A DNA stretch of 49,303 nt from an uncultured Pelagibacteraceae bacterium (GTDB taxonomy: Bacteria > Pseudomonadota > Alphaproteobacteria > Pelagibacterales > Pelagibacteraceae). Below the pieces are notes generated by a model. The model was not told the DNA's origin and did not search any database. It worked only from the letters and a program-made list of their open reading frames with translations. Shown in pieces: positions 26,208 to 36,540 of this stretch. The stretch covers positions 1 to 49,303 of the forward strand of contig CACGGZ010000003.1 of the NCBI GenBank assembly GCA_902572695.1. Direction: 5' to 3'. Position 1 is the stretch's first letter; each line of letters begins with the position of its first letter. Made by a program: the position numbers and the translations under genes.

Positions 26208-27152
26208 ATGGCAGTAATAAAAAAGACTTCAGCTATTAAAAATTCACCCAAACATCTTTTAGGTATCCAAAACTTATCAATTTTAGAGGCACAAAAAATT
26301 CTAGATGAGGCAAAAGCTTTTATTAAATTAAATAGGAGTAATACCAAGAAATTGGATACTTTAAGAGGAAAAACTCAAATCAATTTATTTTTTGAACCAT
26401 CGACCAGAACACAAAGTTCTTTTGACTTAGCTGGCAAAAGATTAGGTGCCGATGTTATGACTATGAATATGAGTAACTCTGCATTAAAAAAAGGTGAAAC
26501 ACTTATTGATACAGCAATGACACTTAATGCTATGCATCCAGATTTAATTGTTGTTAGACATCAAGACTCTGGCGCACCAAATCTTCTATCACAAAAAGTT
26601 AATTGTGCTGTGATTAACGCAGGGGACGGAAGAAGAGAGCACCCTACTCAAGCATTACTTGACGCGCTAACGATTATTAATCGAAAAGGAAAAATTGAAG
26701 GACTTAAAATTGCAATTTGCGGTGACATAAAACACTCAAGAGTGGCTAGATCAAATATTTACTTGATGAATATGTTAGGTGCAGAAGTAAATGTAATTGC
26801 CCCGAAAACTTTAATGCCAGAGTCAATTGAACAACTTGGTGTTAAAGCATTCACGAGTATGAAAAAAGGATTGGAGTCATGTGATATTGTTATGATGCTT
26901 AGATTACAAAATGAAAGAATGAAGGGATCTTTTTTGCCATCCAAAAGAGAGTACTACGAATATTTTGGACTTACTCCTGAAAAATTAAAATTTGCAAGCA
27001 AAGATGCATTAGTAATGCACCCTGGTCCAATGAATAGAGGTGTAGAAATAGATACTAAATTAGCTGATGATATTAATGTTAGTTTAGTTAAAGAACAAGT
27101 CGAACTTGGAGTGGCAGTTAGAATGGCTTGCCTTAAATTATATTGTAAATGA
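26208..27152 (+). CDS. pyrB: Aspartate carbamoyltransferase catalytic subunit
   Basis: PyrB condenses carbamoyl phosphate with aspartate, the second step of pyrimidine synthesis. The 314-residue protein shows the carbamoyl-phosphate site [47 protein letters not shown] and the C-terminal [13 protein letters not shown] prefer the ATG at 26208 over the TTG at 26199. It overlaps the next gene by ATGA. That gene encodes a dihydroorotase-like protein lacking metal ligands, which in related bacteria is needed to assemble the active transcarbamoylase. Confidence 0.96.
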   Translation: MAVIKKTSAIKNSPKHLLGIQNLSILEAQKILDEAKAFIKLNRSNTKKLDTLRGKTQINLFFEPSTRTQSSFDLAGKRLGADVMTMNMSNSALKKGETLIDTAMTLNAMHPDLIVVRHQDSGAPNLLSQKVNCAVINAGDGRREHPTQALLDALTIINRKGKIEGLKIAICGDIKHSRVARSNIYLMNMLGAEVNVIAPKTLMPESIEQLGVKAFTSMKKGLESCDIVMMLRLQNERMKGSFLPSKREYYEYFGLTPEKLKFASKDALVMHPGPMNRGVEIDTKLADDINVSLVKEQVELGVAVRMACLKLYCK

Positions 27153-28435
27153 AAGAAAAAATATTAAAAAATTGTAGAATAATTGATCCATCACAAAAGA
27201 TTAATGAAATAGGCGGTATTCTTATCGATGATAATGGTAAAATAAAAGATCTAGGAAAAAATGTTAAAATTTCAAAATCATCAAACAAAACCGAAGAATT
27301 TGATTGTGATAAAAGAATTGCGATACCTGGAATAATTGATATGAATGTTTTTGTTGGAGAGCCTGGATTTGAATATAAAGAGAATTTTAGAACTTTAACT
27401 CAGGCGGCTCTGGCCGGAGGAGTAACTTCTGTTGTTACTATGCCTAATACAAAGCCATTAATTGACAACGTATCTATGGTAGATTTTATTATTAGGAGAG
27501 GAAGAGATAAATCAAACCTAAATATTTTTCCAGCAGCTTGTTTAACAAGAGAAATGGCTGGAAGAGAGATGGTTGAATTTGGATTGCTTAATTCTAGAGG
27601 AATTGTTGCTTTTACAGATCCTTACCAAGCAATACAAAATACGGAAATTATGTCGCGAATTATGGACTACGCATCTGATATGGGTGTCCTAATAATGCAA
27701 CATGTTGAAGATTATGAATTATCAAAAAATGGATGTATTAACGAAGGAGAAATGGCTACTAGATTAGGATTACAAAGTATTCCATCGATTGCAGAAAAAA
27801 TAATTATTGAAAGAGATCTGACTTTACTTGAAGAATTTCCTTGTAGATATCACATAAATCAAATTTCATCTCAGAAATCTGTTGAGGTTATAAAAAAAAA
27901 TAAAAATAATGGAAAAAAATTTACTACTGGGGTATCTATTAATCATTTGTCTTTGAATGATAACGATATTGGTGACTTTAAAACTTTCTTAAAATTTGCA
28001 CCTCCTCTAAGATCCGAAAATGATAGAAAATCTTTAATAAATGCAATCAACTCTGATCTTATCGATGTTATTGTATCTGCTCATAAACCTGAGGATGAGG
28101 AAAGTAAACGGCTTCCTTTTGCTCAGGCAGCCTCTGGCTCTATTGGGGTTGAAACACTGCTTCCTTTAGCCCTTGAACTTTATCATAATAAGTCTGTTGA
28201 TCTTTTAAAATTGATAGAACTGATTACAGCTAATCCTGCTAAGATACTTAAAATTGATAAAGGCACCTTAAAAGTTGGATCCGATGCAGATATTTGTATT
28301 TTTGATCCAGATAAACCATGGAAAGTTGATGCTAATAAACTTAAGTCAAAATCAAAAAATGCAGCTATTGAAAATAAATCTCTTCAAGGAAAAGTATTAA
28401 TGACATTTTTAAAAGGTCAGTTGGTATATAGTTAA
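27149..28435 (+). CDS. pyrX: Dihydroorotase-like protein PyrC' (probably non-catalytic ATCase partner)
   Basis: The 428-residue amidohydrolase-fold protein aligns with dihydroorotase ([54 protein letters not shown]). The metal ligands are lost, however. The HxH motif after the first strand is NVF ([10 protein letters not shown]), the later histidine segment reads HINQISS in place of HxSHxS, and the catalytic DHAPH is replaced by SAHKPED. This is the pattern of PyrC'/PyrX proteins in Pseudomonas and alphaproteobacteria, which support aspartate transcarbamoylase structurally. It is directly coupled to pyrB, agreeing with that role. An active PyrC must be elsewhere. Confidence 0.88.
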   Translation: MKEKILKNCRIIDPSQKINEIGGILIDDNGKIKDLGKNVKISKSSNKTEEFDCDKRIAIPGIIDMNVFVGEPGFEYKENFRTLTQAALAGGVTSVVTMPNTKPLIDNVSMVDFIIRRGRDKSNLNIFPAACLTREMAGREMVEFGLLNSRGIVAFTDPYQAIQNTEIMSRIMDYASDMGVLIMQHVEDYELSKNGCINEGEMATRLGLQSIPSIAEKIIIERDLTLLEEFPCRYHINQISSQKSVEVIKKNKNNGKKFTTGVSINHLSLNDNDIGDFKTFLKFAPPLRSENDRKSLINAINSDLIDVIVSAHKPEDEESKRLPFAQAASGSIGVETLLPLALELYHNKSVDLLKLIELITANPAKILKIDKGTLKVGSDADICIFDPDKPWKVDANKLKSKSKNAAIENKSLQGKVLMTFLKGQLVYS

Positions 28436-29014
28436 ATGCAAGAGATCATTATCATCGGCATTTACTCTTATTTATTAGGATCTATTCCTTTTGGATTAAT
28501 TCTTTCTAAAATATTTCTTAAAAAAGATATTAGGCAGTCTGGATCAGGAAATATTGGAGCCACTAATGTCTTAAGATCTGGCGGTAGGATCCTCGGTTTT
28601 TTTACCCTAATACTGGACGGGCTAAAAAGTTATTTAGCTGTTATTATTACAATCGGATTTTTTTCAGATTATTTTTTTCTATCATCCGTATTAGTATTTC
28701 TCGGTCATTTATTTCCAATATGGTTGAAATTTAAAGGTGGAAAGGGTGTCGCTACATACTTAGGAATTTTATTTGCTTTGAATTTTTATTATGCAGTAAT
28801 ATTTATTTTAAGTTGGTTAATTATAATATTTATAACTAAATATGTGTCGCTAGGGTCTTTAGTCTCATCATTAATAGTTCTATTGTTTAATGTTTATTTT
28901 GAAGGGTTCAATGAGTCAATTATGTTATTTATATTTTTGGTACTTATTATTTACAGTCATAGAACTAACATTGGGCGATTGAAAGCAGGCATTGAAAATA
29001 AAATTAATCTTTAA
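28436..29014 (+). CDS. plsY: Acyl-phosphate:glycerol-3-phosphate acyltransferase PlsY
   Basis: PlsY makes lysophosphatidic acid from acyl-phosphate and glycerol 3-phosphate at the inner membrane, starting phospholipid synthesis. The 192-residue protein has about five membrane segments and the three family motifs: YLLGSIPFGLILSK, the phosphate-binding SGSGNIGATNVLRSGG, and GHLFPIWLKFKGGKGVATYLG. It begins immediately after the PyrC' stop codon. In many proteobacteria a dprA gene lies between plsY and topA; here there are only 73 non-coding bases. Confidence 0.96.
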   Translation: MQEIIIIGIYSYLLGSIPFGLILSKIFLKKDIRQSGSGNIGATNVLRSGGRILGFFTLILDGLKSYLAVIITIGFFSDYFFLSSVLVFLGHLFPIWLKFKGGKGVATYLGILFALNFYYAVIFILSWLIIIFITKYVSLGSLVSSLIVLLFNVYFEGFNESIMLFIFLVLIIYSHRTNIGRLKAGIENKINL

Positions 29015-29049
29015 ATTCAAGGTTTTTTTATACATCTAATTAAATACAT

Positions 29050-29077
29050 TTGACAAATCTTGGTTTATTCAAATAAA
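29050..29077 (+). promoter_or_regulatory. Putative promoter for topA
   Basis: A perfect TTGACA (29050-29055) is followed after 16 bases by AATAAA (29072-29077), 10 bases ahead of the topA ATG. The -35 is convincing; the -10 matches only four of six bases and the leader would be very short. Confidence 0.4.
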
Positions 29078-29087
29078 GATATAAATC

Positions 29088-31655
29088 ATGAATCTAGTAG
29101 TCGTTGAAAGTCCTGCAAAAGCTAAAACTATAAATAAATACTTAGGTAAAGATTATATAGTTTTGGCAAGTTATGGTCATATACGAGACTTACCTTCTAA
29201 AAACGGATCTGTGGATCCTGAAAAGAATTTTGAAATGCAATGGGAACTAGATGCATTTTCAAAAAAATACTTAAAAGAAATTACCGATGCAGCTAAAGAA
29301 AGCGATAAAATAATATTAGCAACAGATCCTGATAGAGAGGGAGAGGCAATAGCTTGGCATGTAAAAAAAGTATTGGAAGATAAAAAGTTACTAAAGGGAA
29401 AAAAATTAGAGAGGGTCGTATTTAATGAGATTACTAAAAATGCTGTATTAAATGGCATTAACAATCCAAGAGAAATTGAAAATACATTAGTCAATGCTTA
29501 CCTTGCGAGAAGAGCGCTTGATTATTTAGTTGGATTTAATATTTCCCCAATTTTATGGACAAAGCTTCCTGGTTCTAAATCAGCCGGTCGTGTTCAATCT
29601 GTTGCTTTAAAATTAATTACAGAAAGAGAGCACGAGATAGAGTCTTTTAAGCCAGAAGAATATTGGAGTTTAAATATTCATTTTCAAGACTCTAAATCAA
29701 ATTTAATTAACTCTAAAATTAACTTTTTTAAAAATAATAAGGTAGAAAGATTTACTTTTAGGAACAAAGACTCAATAAATAAAGCTAGCGAAGAAATAAA
29801 AAATAAAAAATACAATATTAAAGATGTAGTAAGTAAAGTTTTTAAACGTAACCCTCTGGCTCCTTTTACTACTTCTACTCTACAACAAACAGCCTCAGGT
29901 AAATATGGATTTGGTGCCTCTAGGACTATGCAAATTGCTCAAAGGCTTTATCAGGGTATAGATATTGAGGGAGATACAGTTGGTCTAATCACCTATATGC
30001 GGACTGATGGAACAAACATATCAAAAGAAGCTGTATCTGATTTCAGAAATTTTATCGAAAAAAATCACGGTGCAAAATATTTACCTACTACACCAAATAG
30101 TTATGCTGGAAAAAAAGCTAAAAATGCTCAAGAAGCTCACGAGGCTATCCGACCAACCGATATTAAAAAAAAACCAAACGATTTAAAAAAATATTTAAGT
30201 ACTGATCAATTGAAATTATACGATTTGATTTGGTCTCGTGCCCTTTCATCTCAAATGAACCCAGCTGAATTTGACAGAAACTCAATACAAATCGCCTCTG
30301 AAGATGGTTCAATTATATTTAATGCTAGTGGATCAGTATTGAAATTTGATGGTTTTCTAAAAATATATTCAGCACCTGAAAATGACGATGATGTGAAAAA
30401 TATTTTACCCATTGTCAAAATTGGTGACAGTGTAAATATAAAAGAAATAATTGATGAGCAACACTTTACAAATCCACCTCCGAGGTATTCTGAGGCAAGC
30501 TTAGTTAAGAAGTTAGAAGAACTTGGTATTGGTAGGCCGTCAACATATGCCAGCATAATTTCTGTATTATCTACAAGAAATTATGTTGAACTGATGAATA
30601 AAAGGTTTCATCCAACAGATAGGGGGAAATTATTATCTGCATTTTTAGAAAAACTTTTTGCAAAATATGTTGATTACAATTTTACGGCAGATTTAGAAAA
30701 TCAATTAGACGATATTACCAGTGGAAAAGCAGATTATATCAAAGTTTTAGAAAATTTTTGGAAAGATTTTTACTCTAATGTAGGTTCAGTCAAAGAAATA
30801 AGAACACGCGAAGTTTTAGATATGTTAAATGAAAGCTTAGGTGATTTAGTTTTTGAAAAAGACAAGAATGATGAAATTGATAGGGATTGTAAAGCTTGTG
30901 GAAGTGGAAAATTAAGTTTAAAAAATAGTTTCAGAGGTGGTGCATTTATTGGTTGCTCTAATTATCCTGAATGTAAATTTACAAGACCATTATCAAAAAC
31001 TAAAGCTTCGCAGATGATAAATTTGTCGGAACCAAAATTAATAGGTCAAAATTCTGACGGCAAAGATATTTATTTAAAAAATGGTAGATTTGGACCTTAT
31101 TTACAATTTGAAATTGAAATAAATGAAAATGAAGAAAAACCTAAGAAAAAATCAAAAAAGAAAAAAGAAAACGAAAATTTAAAAAATGTTTCTATTCCAA
31201 AAGGGTTAAATATCGAAGATGTAGATTTAGAAAAAGCAAAATATTTGTGCTCATTACCCAAAATTTTAGGAGAGCATCCTGACCTAAAAGAAAATATTAC
31301 GGTTAATATTGGAAGATTTGGTCCATATTTAAAATGTTCTAATAAATCAGCCAGACTTGAAACAGTAGAAGATCTATTCACCATAGGACTTAATCGAGCT
31401 ATTACTCTTATCTCCGAGGCTAAACCAGGAAGAATTTCTTCTTCTGAAATTAAAAACTTAGGTGAACATCCAGAAGATAAAAAACCTGTTAAAGTTATGA
31501 AAGGACAATATGGACCTTACATCAAATACAAATCACTTAATGCAACTATCCCAGAAGATAAAGATCCTAATGAACTAACCATGGATGAAGCATTAATATT
31601 AATAGAAAAAAGAAAGGAATACGATAAAACAAAAAAGAAAGGTAAAAGAAAATGA
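29088..31655 (+). CDS. topA: DNA topoisomerase I
   Basis: TopA relaxes negative supercoils by transient single-strand breaks. The 855-residue protein opens with the TOPRIM domain (NLVVVESPAKAKTINKYLG; acidic triad in ATDPDREGEAIAW at 80-84). It has AGRVQSVALKLI and the active-site tyrosine in LITYMRTDGT (Y303). After the core comes one four-cysteine zinc finger (CKACGSGK ... CSNYPECKF). Three topoisomerase C-terminal repeats follow, each with GRFGPY or GQYGPY. A very lysine-rich linker (around 680-690) separates them. It overlaps the next gene by ATGA. Confidence 0.97.
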   Translation: MNLVVVESPAKAKTINKYLGKDYIVLASYGHIRDLPSKNGSVDPEKNFEMQWELDAFSKKYLKEITDAAKESDKIILATDPDREGEAIAWHVKKVLEDKKLLKGKKLERVVFNEITKNAVLNGINNPREIENTLVNAYLARRALDYLVGFNISPILWTKLPGSKSAGRVQSVALKLITEREHEIESFKPEEYWSLNIHFQDSKSNLINSKINFFKNNKVERFTFRNKDSINKASEEIKNKKYNIKDVVSKVFKRNPLAPFTTSTLQQTASGKYGFGASRTMQIAQRLYQGIDIEGDTVGLITYMRTDGTNISKEAVSDFRNFIEKNHGAKYLPTTPNSYAGKKAKNAQEAHEAIRPTDIKKKPNDLKKYLSTDQLKLYDLIWSRALSSQMNPAEFDRNSIQIASEDGSIIFNASGSVLKFDGFLKIYSAPENDDDVKNILPIVKIGDSVNIKEIIDEQHFTNPPPRYSEASLVKKLEELGIGRPSTYASIISVLSTRNYVELMNKRFHPTDRGKLLSAFLEKLFAKYVDYNFTADLENQLDDITSGKADYIKVLENFWKDFYSNVGSVKEIRTREVLDMLNESLGDLVFEKDKNDEIDRDCKACGSGKLSLKNSFRGGAFIGCSNYPECKFTRPLSKTKASQMINLSEPKLIGQNSDGKDIYLKNGRFGPYLQFEIEINENEEKPKKKSKKKKENENLKNVSIPKGLNIEDVDLEKAKYLCSLPKILGEHPDLKENITVNIGRFGPYLKCSNKSARLETVEDLFTIGLNRAITLISEAKPGRISSSEIKNLGEHPEDKKPVKVMKGQYGPYIKYKSLNATIPEDKDPNELTMDEALILIEKRKEYDKTKKKGKRK

Positions 31656-32116
31656 GTTCGATTAATGAAAAAATTAAAAGTTTGAATATTAAATTACCAG
31701 AACCTAAAGCACCAGTTGGAGCCTATGTAGCAACTAAGATAACAGGAAAATTATTGTTTATATCAGGTCAAATATCTTTAGATGAAAATGCAAAATTGAT
31801 AACTGGAAAAATTGGAAAAGATTTAAATTTAGATGAAGGATACAAAGCTGCTGAGCGATGTGGGCTTTCCTTAGTTGCACATGCTAAAAAGGCATGTCAG
31901 GGAGATTTAGATAAAATTAAATCTTGTGTAAAATTGACCGGATATGTTAATTCAACAGATGATTTTAAAGATCAACCAAAAATAATTAATGGAGCTTCTG
32001 ATATCATCGCTAAAATATTTGAGAAAAAAGGCGAACATACTAGAGCAGCTGTAAGTGTAAATAGTTTACCTTTAGGTGTTGCTGTTGAAGTTGATGCAAT
32101 CTTTGAGCTTAATTAA
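31652..32116 (+). CDS. RidA-family (YjgF/UK114) protein
   Basis: The 154-residue single-domain protein belongs to the RidA superfamily, whose archetype hydrolyses reactive enamine/imine intermediates from PLP enzymes. It has LLFISGQISLDENAKLITGKIGKDL, DLDKIKSCVKLTGYVNS, and the conserved arginine within EHTRAAVSVNSLPLGVAVEVDAIFEL (R131). The length exceeds that of classical RidA (about 130) and matches the longer subfamily, so imine deaminase activity is plausible but not certain. It is translationally coupled to topA and ends 17 bases from ugd on the opposite strand. Confidence 0.88.
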   Translation: MSSINEKIKSLNIKLPEPKAPVGAYVATKITGKLLFISGQISLDENAKLITGKIGKDLNLDEGYKAAERCGLSLVAHAKKACQGDLDKIKSCVKLTGYVNSTDDFKDQPKIINGASDIIAKIFEKKGEHTRAAVSVNSLPLGVAVEVDAIFELN

Positions 32117-32133
32117 TTTTTCACACTATACTG

Positions 32134-33438
32134 TTAAATGATGTCAGGTCTACCAACGGAATAATAATTTACCTTATTTTTTTTCATTTCATCTGCAGAA
32201 TAAAGATTTCTTAGGTCGTATACCTTACAATTTCTTTTTTTAATAATTTTTTTGAAGTCTAAAGATTTAAATTCATCCCATTCAGTGAGTAAAATTACTA
32301 AATCTGCGTTATTGCAATTAGATTTTATATTATTTCTGTAATTACAATTTTTTATTTTTCTAAATTCACTCTTTTCTCCAGAGGGATCATAGTAATTAAC
32401 TTTTGCTCCTTTTTTGCATAGATAAGGTATCATTTTGAGACTAGTAGAATCTCTCATATCATCAGTATTTGGTTTAAATGTAACACCTAAAAAAGAAATT
32501 TTTTTATTTTTTATATTTGAACCCAAAATTTTATGAATTCTTTGAGTTAGTAAATTTACTCTTTCTTGATTAGATTTAATAACTGATTTAACGACTGAAA
32601 GATTTATCTTATATTTATCAGCAGCTGATACGAGTCCTTTAGTATCTTTTGGAAAACATGAGCCCCCATAAGCTGGACCAGCACGCAAAAATCTACCACC
32701 TATTCTACTGTCAGAACCCATGCCTAATGAAATATCTTCTATGTTTACACCAGATTTTTCACACAAGTTAGCAAGTTCATTAATAAAAGTAATTTTGGTT
32801 GCAAGAAAAGCATTTGATGCATACTTTATTAACTCAGCTCCTCTTCTCGATGTGATAAAAAATTTTGAACCCTTATTAGTTAATGGTGCATAAAGTTTTC
32901 TCATAATATTGAAGATTTTTTTTTCATTAGATCCTATTACAATCCTATCAGGATATCTAAAATCACGAATAGCTTCACCTTCTCTTAAAAATTCAGGATT
33001 AGAGATTACTGTAAAAAGTTTTTTCTTTTTTTTTAAAATTTTTTCAATCTCATCGCCTGTTCCTACTGGGACTGTTGACTTAGTAACTACAATTTTTTTC
33101 TTTTTTGAATATTTTAATATTTCTTTAGTACATTTATTTACAAAAGATAAATCAACTTTAATTGATCCTTTTTTTGTTGGGGTTCCCACGCATATAAAAA
33201 TTATATTTGATGAGTTTATGGCTTTGTCGATATTTGTAGTGAATGAGAGACGTTTACTTATGAAATTTTTTTTTATTAATTCATCTAATCCCGGTTCGTA
33301 GATTGGAGAAATACCAGCATTAAGTTTGTCTATTTTATTTTTATCTTTATCAACACAAATAACCTGATTTCCTATATCAGCAAAACATACCCCGCTAACT
33401 AATCCAACATAACCAGTCCCTATCATGCAAAGTTTCAT
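32134..33438 (-). CDS. ugd: UDP-glucose 6-dehydrogenase
   Basis: Ugd oxidises UDP-glucose to UDP-glucuronate using NAD. The Rossmann fingerprint MIGTGYVGLVSGVCFA is at the N-terminus. FICVGTPTKK, VTKSTVPVGTGDEIE and NPEFLREGEAIRDF follow, and the catalytic cysteine is in GPAYGGSCFPKDTKGL (C261). Length 434 is typical. It is coupled to galU by an ATGA overlap, so UDP-glucose made by GalU would be passed to it for polysaccharide or glycolipid sugar synthesis. Confidence 0.96.
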   Translation of the reverse strand: MKLCMIGTGYVGLVSGVCFADIGNQVICVDKDKNKIDKLNAGISPIYEPGLDELIKKNFISKRLSFTTNIDKAINSSNIIFICVGTPTKKGSIKVDLSFVNKCTKEILKYSKKKKIVVTKSTVPVGTGDEIEKILKKKKKLFTVISNPEFLREGEAIRDFRYPDRIVIGSNEKKIFNIMRKLYAPLTNKGSKFFITSRRGAELIKYASNAFLATKITFINELANLCEKSGVNIEDISLGMGSDSRIGGRFLRAGPAYGGSCFPKDTKGLVSAADKYKINLSVVKSVIKSNQERVNLLTQRIHKILGSNIKNKKISFLGVTFKPNTDDMRDSTSLKMIPYLCKKGAKVNYYDPSGEKSEFRKIKNCNYRNNIKSNCNNADLVILLTEWDEFKSLDFKKIIKKRNCKVYDLRNLYSADEMKKNKVNYYSVGRPDII

Positions 33439-34253
33439 TTTTTTTCCTTAAATATTTGAATTTCTGAATTAATATATCCGCTTAAGGTTCCACAATCTAA
33501 ATATTTACCTGTAAATATATTTCCGTAAAATTTATTTTCCTTCTTAATTAAACTTTTAATTGCGTCAGTAATATGTATCTCTTTCCCTTGACCAGGTTTT
33601 AATTTTTTAATTTCACTAAATATTTTAGTAGGCAATATATATCTTCCTATAATTGCAAAATTTGATGGCGCTTTTTTGATGCTAGGTTTTTCTATAACAT
33701 CTTTAATTTGAAAATAATTTTTTTTTTTATTTTTAATTGATAAAATTCCCCATCTTGACAGTGTTTTTCTTTCTACTCTTTTAGTGGCAATTATAGAAGC
33801 ATTGGTTTTTTTATGTAATCGTATCATTTCCTTCGAACAATTATTTTTTATTATTAAATCGTCAGGTAGAAGCATCAAAAAGTATTTATTTTTTATTAAT
33901 TTTTGGCATTTTAAAACTGCATCACCTGTGCCTTTTGGTTTATTTTGATAAACAAATTTTATCATTTTTTGATATCTTTTTATTCTTTTAAATTCCTCAA
34001 ATATTCTTTTATCTTTCTTTTTTTTTAATATTTTTTTATAAAAATTGTCGTTAAAAAAATACTTTTTTATTGATAATTTTTTTTTTGAGATTATAAATAT
34101 GAATTCTTTTATACCCGCATCAATACACTCGTCTAATATATATTGTAAATTTGGTTTACCATTGATAGGCATTAACTCTTTTGGCATTACACTTGTTAGT
34201 GGAAGCATTCTAGTACCTAATCCTGCTAGTGGAATTATTGCTTGTTTTATCAT
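33435..34253 (-). CDS. galU: UTP-glucose-1-phosphate uridylyltransferase
   Basis: GalU makes UDP-glucose from UTP and glucose 1-phosphate. The nucleotidyltransferase signature IIPLAGLGTRMLPLTSVMPKELMPI starts close to the N-terminus, followed by FVYQNKPKGTGDAVLKCQ, LLPDDLII and DVIEKPSIKKAPSNFAIIGRYILP. I use the ATG at 34253 (272 residues); the longer track start at 34286 is a GTG followed by residues not typical of the family. It diverges from panC across 42 bp and precedes ugd. Confidence 0.94.
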   Translation of the reverse strand: MIKQAIIPLAGLGTRMLPLTSVMPKELMPINGKPNLQYILDECIDAGIKEFIFIISKKKLSIKKYFFNDNFYKKILKKKKDKRIFEEFKRIKRYQKMIKFVYQNKPKGTGDAVLKCQKLIKNKYFLMLLPDDLIIKNNCSKEMIRLHKKTNASIIATKRVERKTLSRWGILSIKNKKKNYFQIKDVIEKPSIKKAPSNFAIIGRYILPTKIFSEIKKLKPGQGKEIHITDAIKSLIKKENKFYGNIFTGKYLDCGTLSGYINSEIQIFKEKK

Positions 34254-34295
34254 ATGATTCTTTTTATTAATAATTAATATCATCACATAAAATAA

Positions 34296-35105
34296 ATGAA
34301 AGTAATTAAAAATACAAAAATAATTAAAAGAATTTTAAAAGGTTCTAGATCACTTTCATTTATACCAACTATGGGGTCATTACATAATGGTCATATAAGT
34401 TTAATAAAAAAAGCAAAAAGGGATAAAAACAAAATAGTTGTCAGTATTTTTGTTAATCCAAAACAATTTGAAAACAATAAAGATTATAAGTCCTATCCAA
34501 GAAACTTAGGTAAAGACCTGAATATACTGAAAAAACAAAAAATAGATTTTGTTTTTTTGCCTAGGGTCAAAGATATTTACTTATATAAGACTAAAAATAA
34601 AATTTATCTTGATAAATTTAGTAAAAATTTGTGCGGTAAATATAGATCTGGTCACTTTAAAGGTGTTATTGATATAGTAAACAGGCTTGTTGAGATAGTT
34701 CGTCCAAAGAAAATTTATCTAGGAAAAAAAGATTATCAACAACTGATATTAATTAAAAAACATTTTTCTAAAAATAATTTTAAAATTAAAATAATTGAGT
34801 GCAATACTTATAGAGATGCTTTTGGTTTAGCCGAGTCTTCAAGAAATAAAAGTTTAAATGAAAATCAATTAAATGTGGCTAGAAATGTGTACCGAATTTT
34901 AAAAAAAAATAAATTATTTATAAAGCGAAATTTAAAAAATTACAGATTAAATAATTTAAAGAAACAAATTATATCTCTTGGATTAAAAATAGAATATATT
35001 AAACTATTAAATTTAAAAACATTAAAATATCCAAAAATTAATGAAAATTTTAATATTTTTATTGCTTACTATTTAGGAAAAACAAGATTGATAGACAACA
35101 TTTAA
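34296..35105 (+). CDS. panC: Pantothenate synthetase
   Basis: PanC ligates pantoate and beta-alanine using ATP, giving pantothenate for CoA. The 269-residue protein has the nucleotidyltransferase HxGH motif in FIPTMGSLHNGHISLIKKA. It also has VSIFVNPKQFENNKD, FKGVIDIVNRLVEIVRPKKIYLGKKDYQQL (usual form GEKDYQQ or GQKDYQQ) and GLAESSRNKSL. The C-terminal lid half is lysine-rich and diverged. panB is not in the window. The 3' end overlaps mgtE tail-to-tail by 4 bases. Confidence 0.93.
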   Translation: MKVIKNTKIIKRILKGSRSLSFIPTMGSLHNGHISLIKKAKRDKNKIVVSIFVNPKQFENNKDYKSYPRNLGKDLNILKKQKIDFVFLPRVKDIYLYKTKNKIYLDKFSKNLCGKYRSGHFKGVIDIVNRLVEIVRPKKIYLGKKDYQQLILIKKHFSKNNFKIKIIECNTYRDAFGLAESSRNKSLNENQLNVARNVYRILKKNKLFIKRNLKNYRLNNLKKQIISLGLKIEYIKLLNLKTLKYPKINENFNIFIAYYLGKTRLIDNI

Positions 35106-36481
35106 CTTAAAAAAAAGTATGACCCAATACCTAAAAACGATAAAAATCCTATTACATCAGTTATTGTTGTAACAAAAACACTTGACGCCAATGCTGGATC
35201 AATATTTACTTTTTTTAAAGAAACAGGCACTAAAATTCCAAATAAACCTGCTACAATCATATTTAAAATCATTGATATTCCTATTAGTAATGACAATTTA
35301 AATTCTTGAAACCACAATTGAACAATTATTGCTGTAATAATTGCAAAAATAATACCATTTAATATTCCTATTAAGAATTCTTTACCAACAATTGTATTAA
35401 AATTGCTAGAGGAAAGTTCTTTAGTGGCAATAGCTCTAATAGTTACCGCTAGCGTTTGCATACCTGCATTTCCACCCATTGAAGCAACAATTGGCATTAA
35501 AAATGCGAGAGCTACCATTTGTTCAATTGATGCACCAAATTTACTTATTACCCAAGTCGCTAGTAAGGCAGTAAATAAATTTAACAATAGCCAATTAAAT
35601 CTCCTTTTTGTTTTGATTACAACGCTGTCTGTTATCTCTTCATCTCCCACACCTGCTAATCTTAACACATCTTCTTCTGCCTCTTCTTGTACCACCGTTA
35701 CGATATCATCAGCAGTAATCATGCCAACAAGTTTATTTTCTTTATTGACTACGCCTGCTGATACTAAATTATAATTCTCAAATGCAAGTCCAACCTCTTC
35801 TTTGTCCATATTAGCTGAAATTAGTACAGGCATTTCTCTCATTATTTTACTCATCTTTGTTTCCCTAGATGTTCTTAAAACTCTAGACGAAGGTACTATA
35901 CCTATTGGTTTAAATTCGTTATTTACAATAAAAATTTCTAAAAATTCTTCTGGTAAATCTTTGCTCTCTCTTAGATAATCAATTGTCTGACCAACTGACC
36001 AATCACTGGGCACTGCTGTAAATTCTCTTTGCATTATTCTAGCAGCAGAGTCCTCTGGATAGCTTAATCCCTCCTCTAACAAGAATCTGTCTTTTGGTGG
36101 CAGCTTATCTAGAACTTCTAACTTTTTTTGAGTATCTAAATTTTCCAATATTTTAATTGAATTATCAGACTCTAATCTTTTTAAAATTTTTGATATTGAT
36201 TCTGTGCTTAACTCTTTTAAAATTTCTGTTTGAACCGACTCGTTTATTTCAATAAATATATCGGGATCAATATTAAACTCTTCAATTTCAATTAATTTTG
36301 ATCTTTTTTCTGAAGATAAATTTTCAATTAGATTAGCAACATCAGAAGGGTGTAGATCTTTTAGAGTCTGATTTATAAATTGAATATCAGATGATTTTAT
36401 TTTATCGCTTAAAACATTAATAAAGTCTTTGTTGAAATCAAAATTGACTTTTTTTCCACCTATTGATTTAATATTACTCAT
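35102..36481 (-). CDS. mgtE: Magnesium transporter MgtE
   Basis: MgtE is a magnesium-gated Mg2+ channel. The 459-residue protein has the full layout. An acidic N-terminal helical domain (LHPSDVANLIENLSSEKRSKL, about 40-60) is followed by a CBS-domain pair (about 145-265, FIVNNEFKPIGIVPSS and VVNKENKLVGMITADDIV). Five membrane segments start at RFNWLLLNLFTALLATWVI and include the pore signature ASMGGNAGMQTLAVTIRAIA. The CBS pair suggests intact Mg2+ sensing. It diverges from lipB across 59 bp. Confidence 0.96.
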   Translation of the reverse strand: MSNIKSIGGKKVNFDFNKDFINVLSDKIKSSDIQFINQTLKDLHPSDVANLIENLSSEKRSKLIEIEEFNIDPDIFIEINESVQTEILKELSTESISKILKRLESDNSIKILENLDTQKKLEVLDKLPPKDRFLLEEGLSYPEDSAARIMQREFTAVPSDWSVGQTIDYLRESKDLPEEFLEIFIVNNEFKPIGIVPSSRVLRTSRETKMSKIMREMPVLISANMDKEEVGLAFENYNLVSAGVVNKENKLVGMITADDIVTVVQEEAEEDVLRLAGVGDEEITDSVVIKTKRRFNWLLLNLFTALLATWVISKFGASIEQMVALAFLMPIVASMGGNAGMQTLAVTIRAIATKELSSSNFNTIVGKEFLIGILNGIIFAIITAIIVQLWFQEFKLSLLIGISMILNMIVAGLFGILVPVSLKKVNIDPALASSVFVTTITDVIGFLSFLGIGSYFFLS

Positions 36482-36540
36482 ATATTCCTTAATTTCTTTT
36501 TTGAGACTATTAGTTCATAAAGTGGTAAAATTCAATTTAA

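Noticed and set aside
35403-35774. Plus-strand ORF of 123 residues
   Set aside because: Shadow of mgtE, which is intact and well conserved on the other strand.
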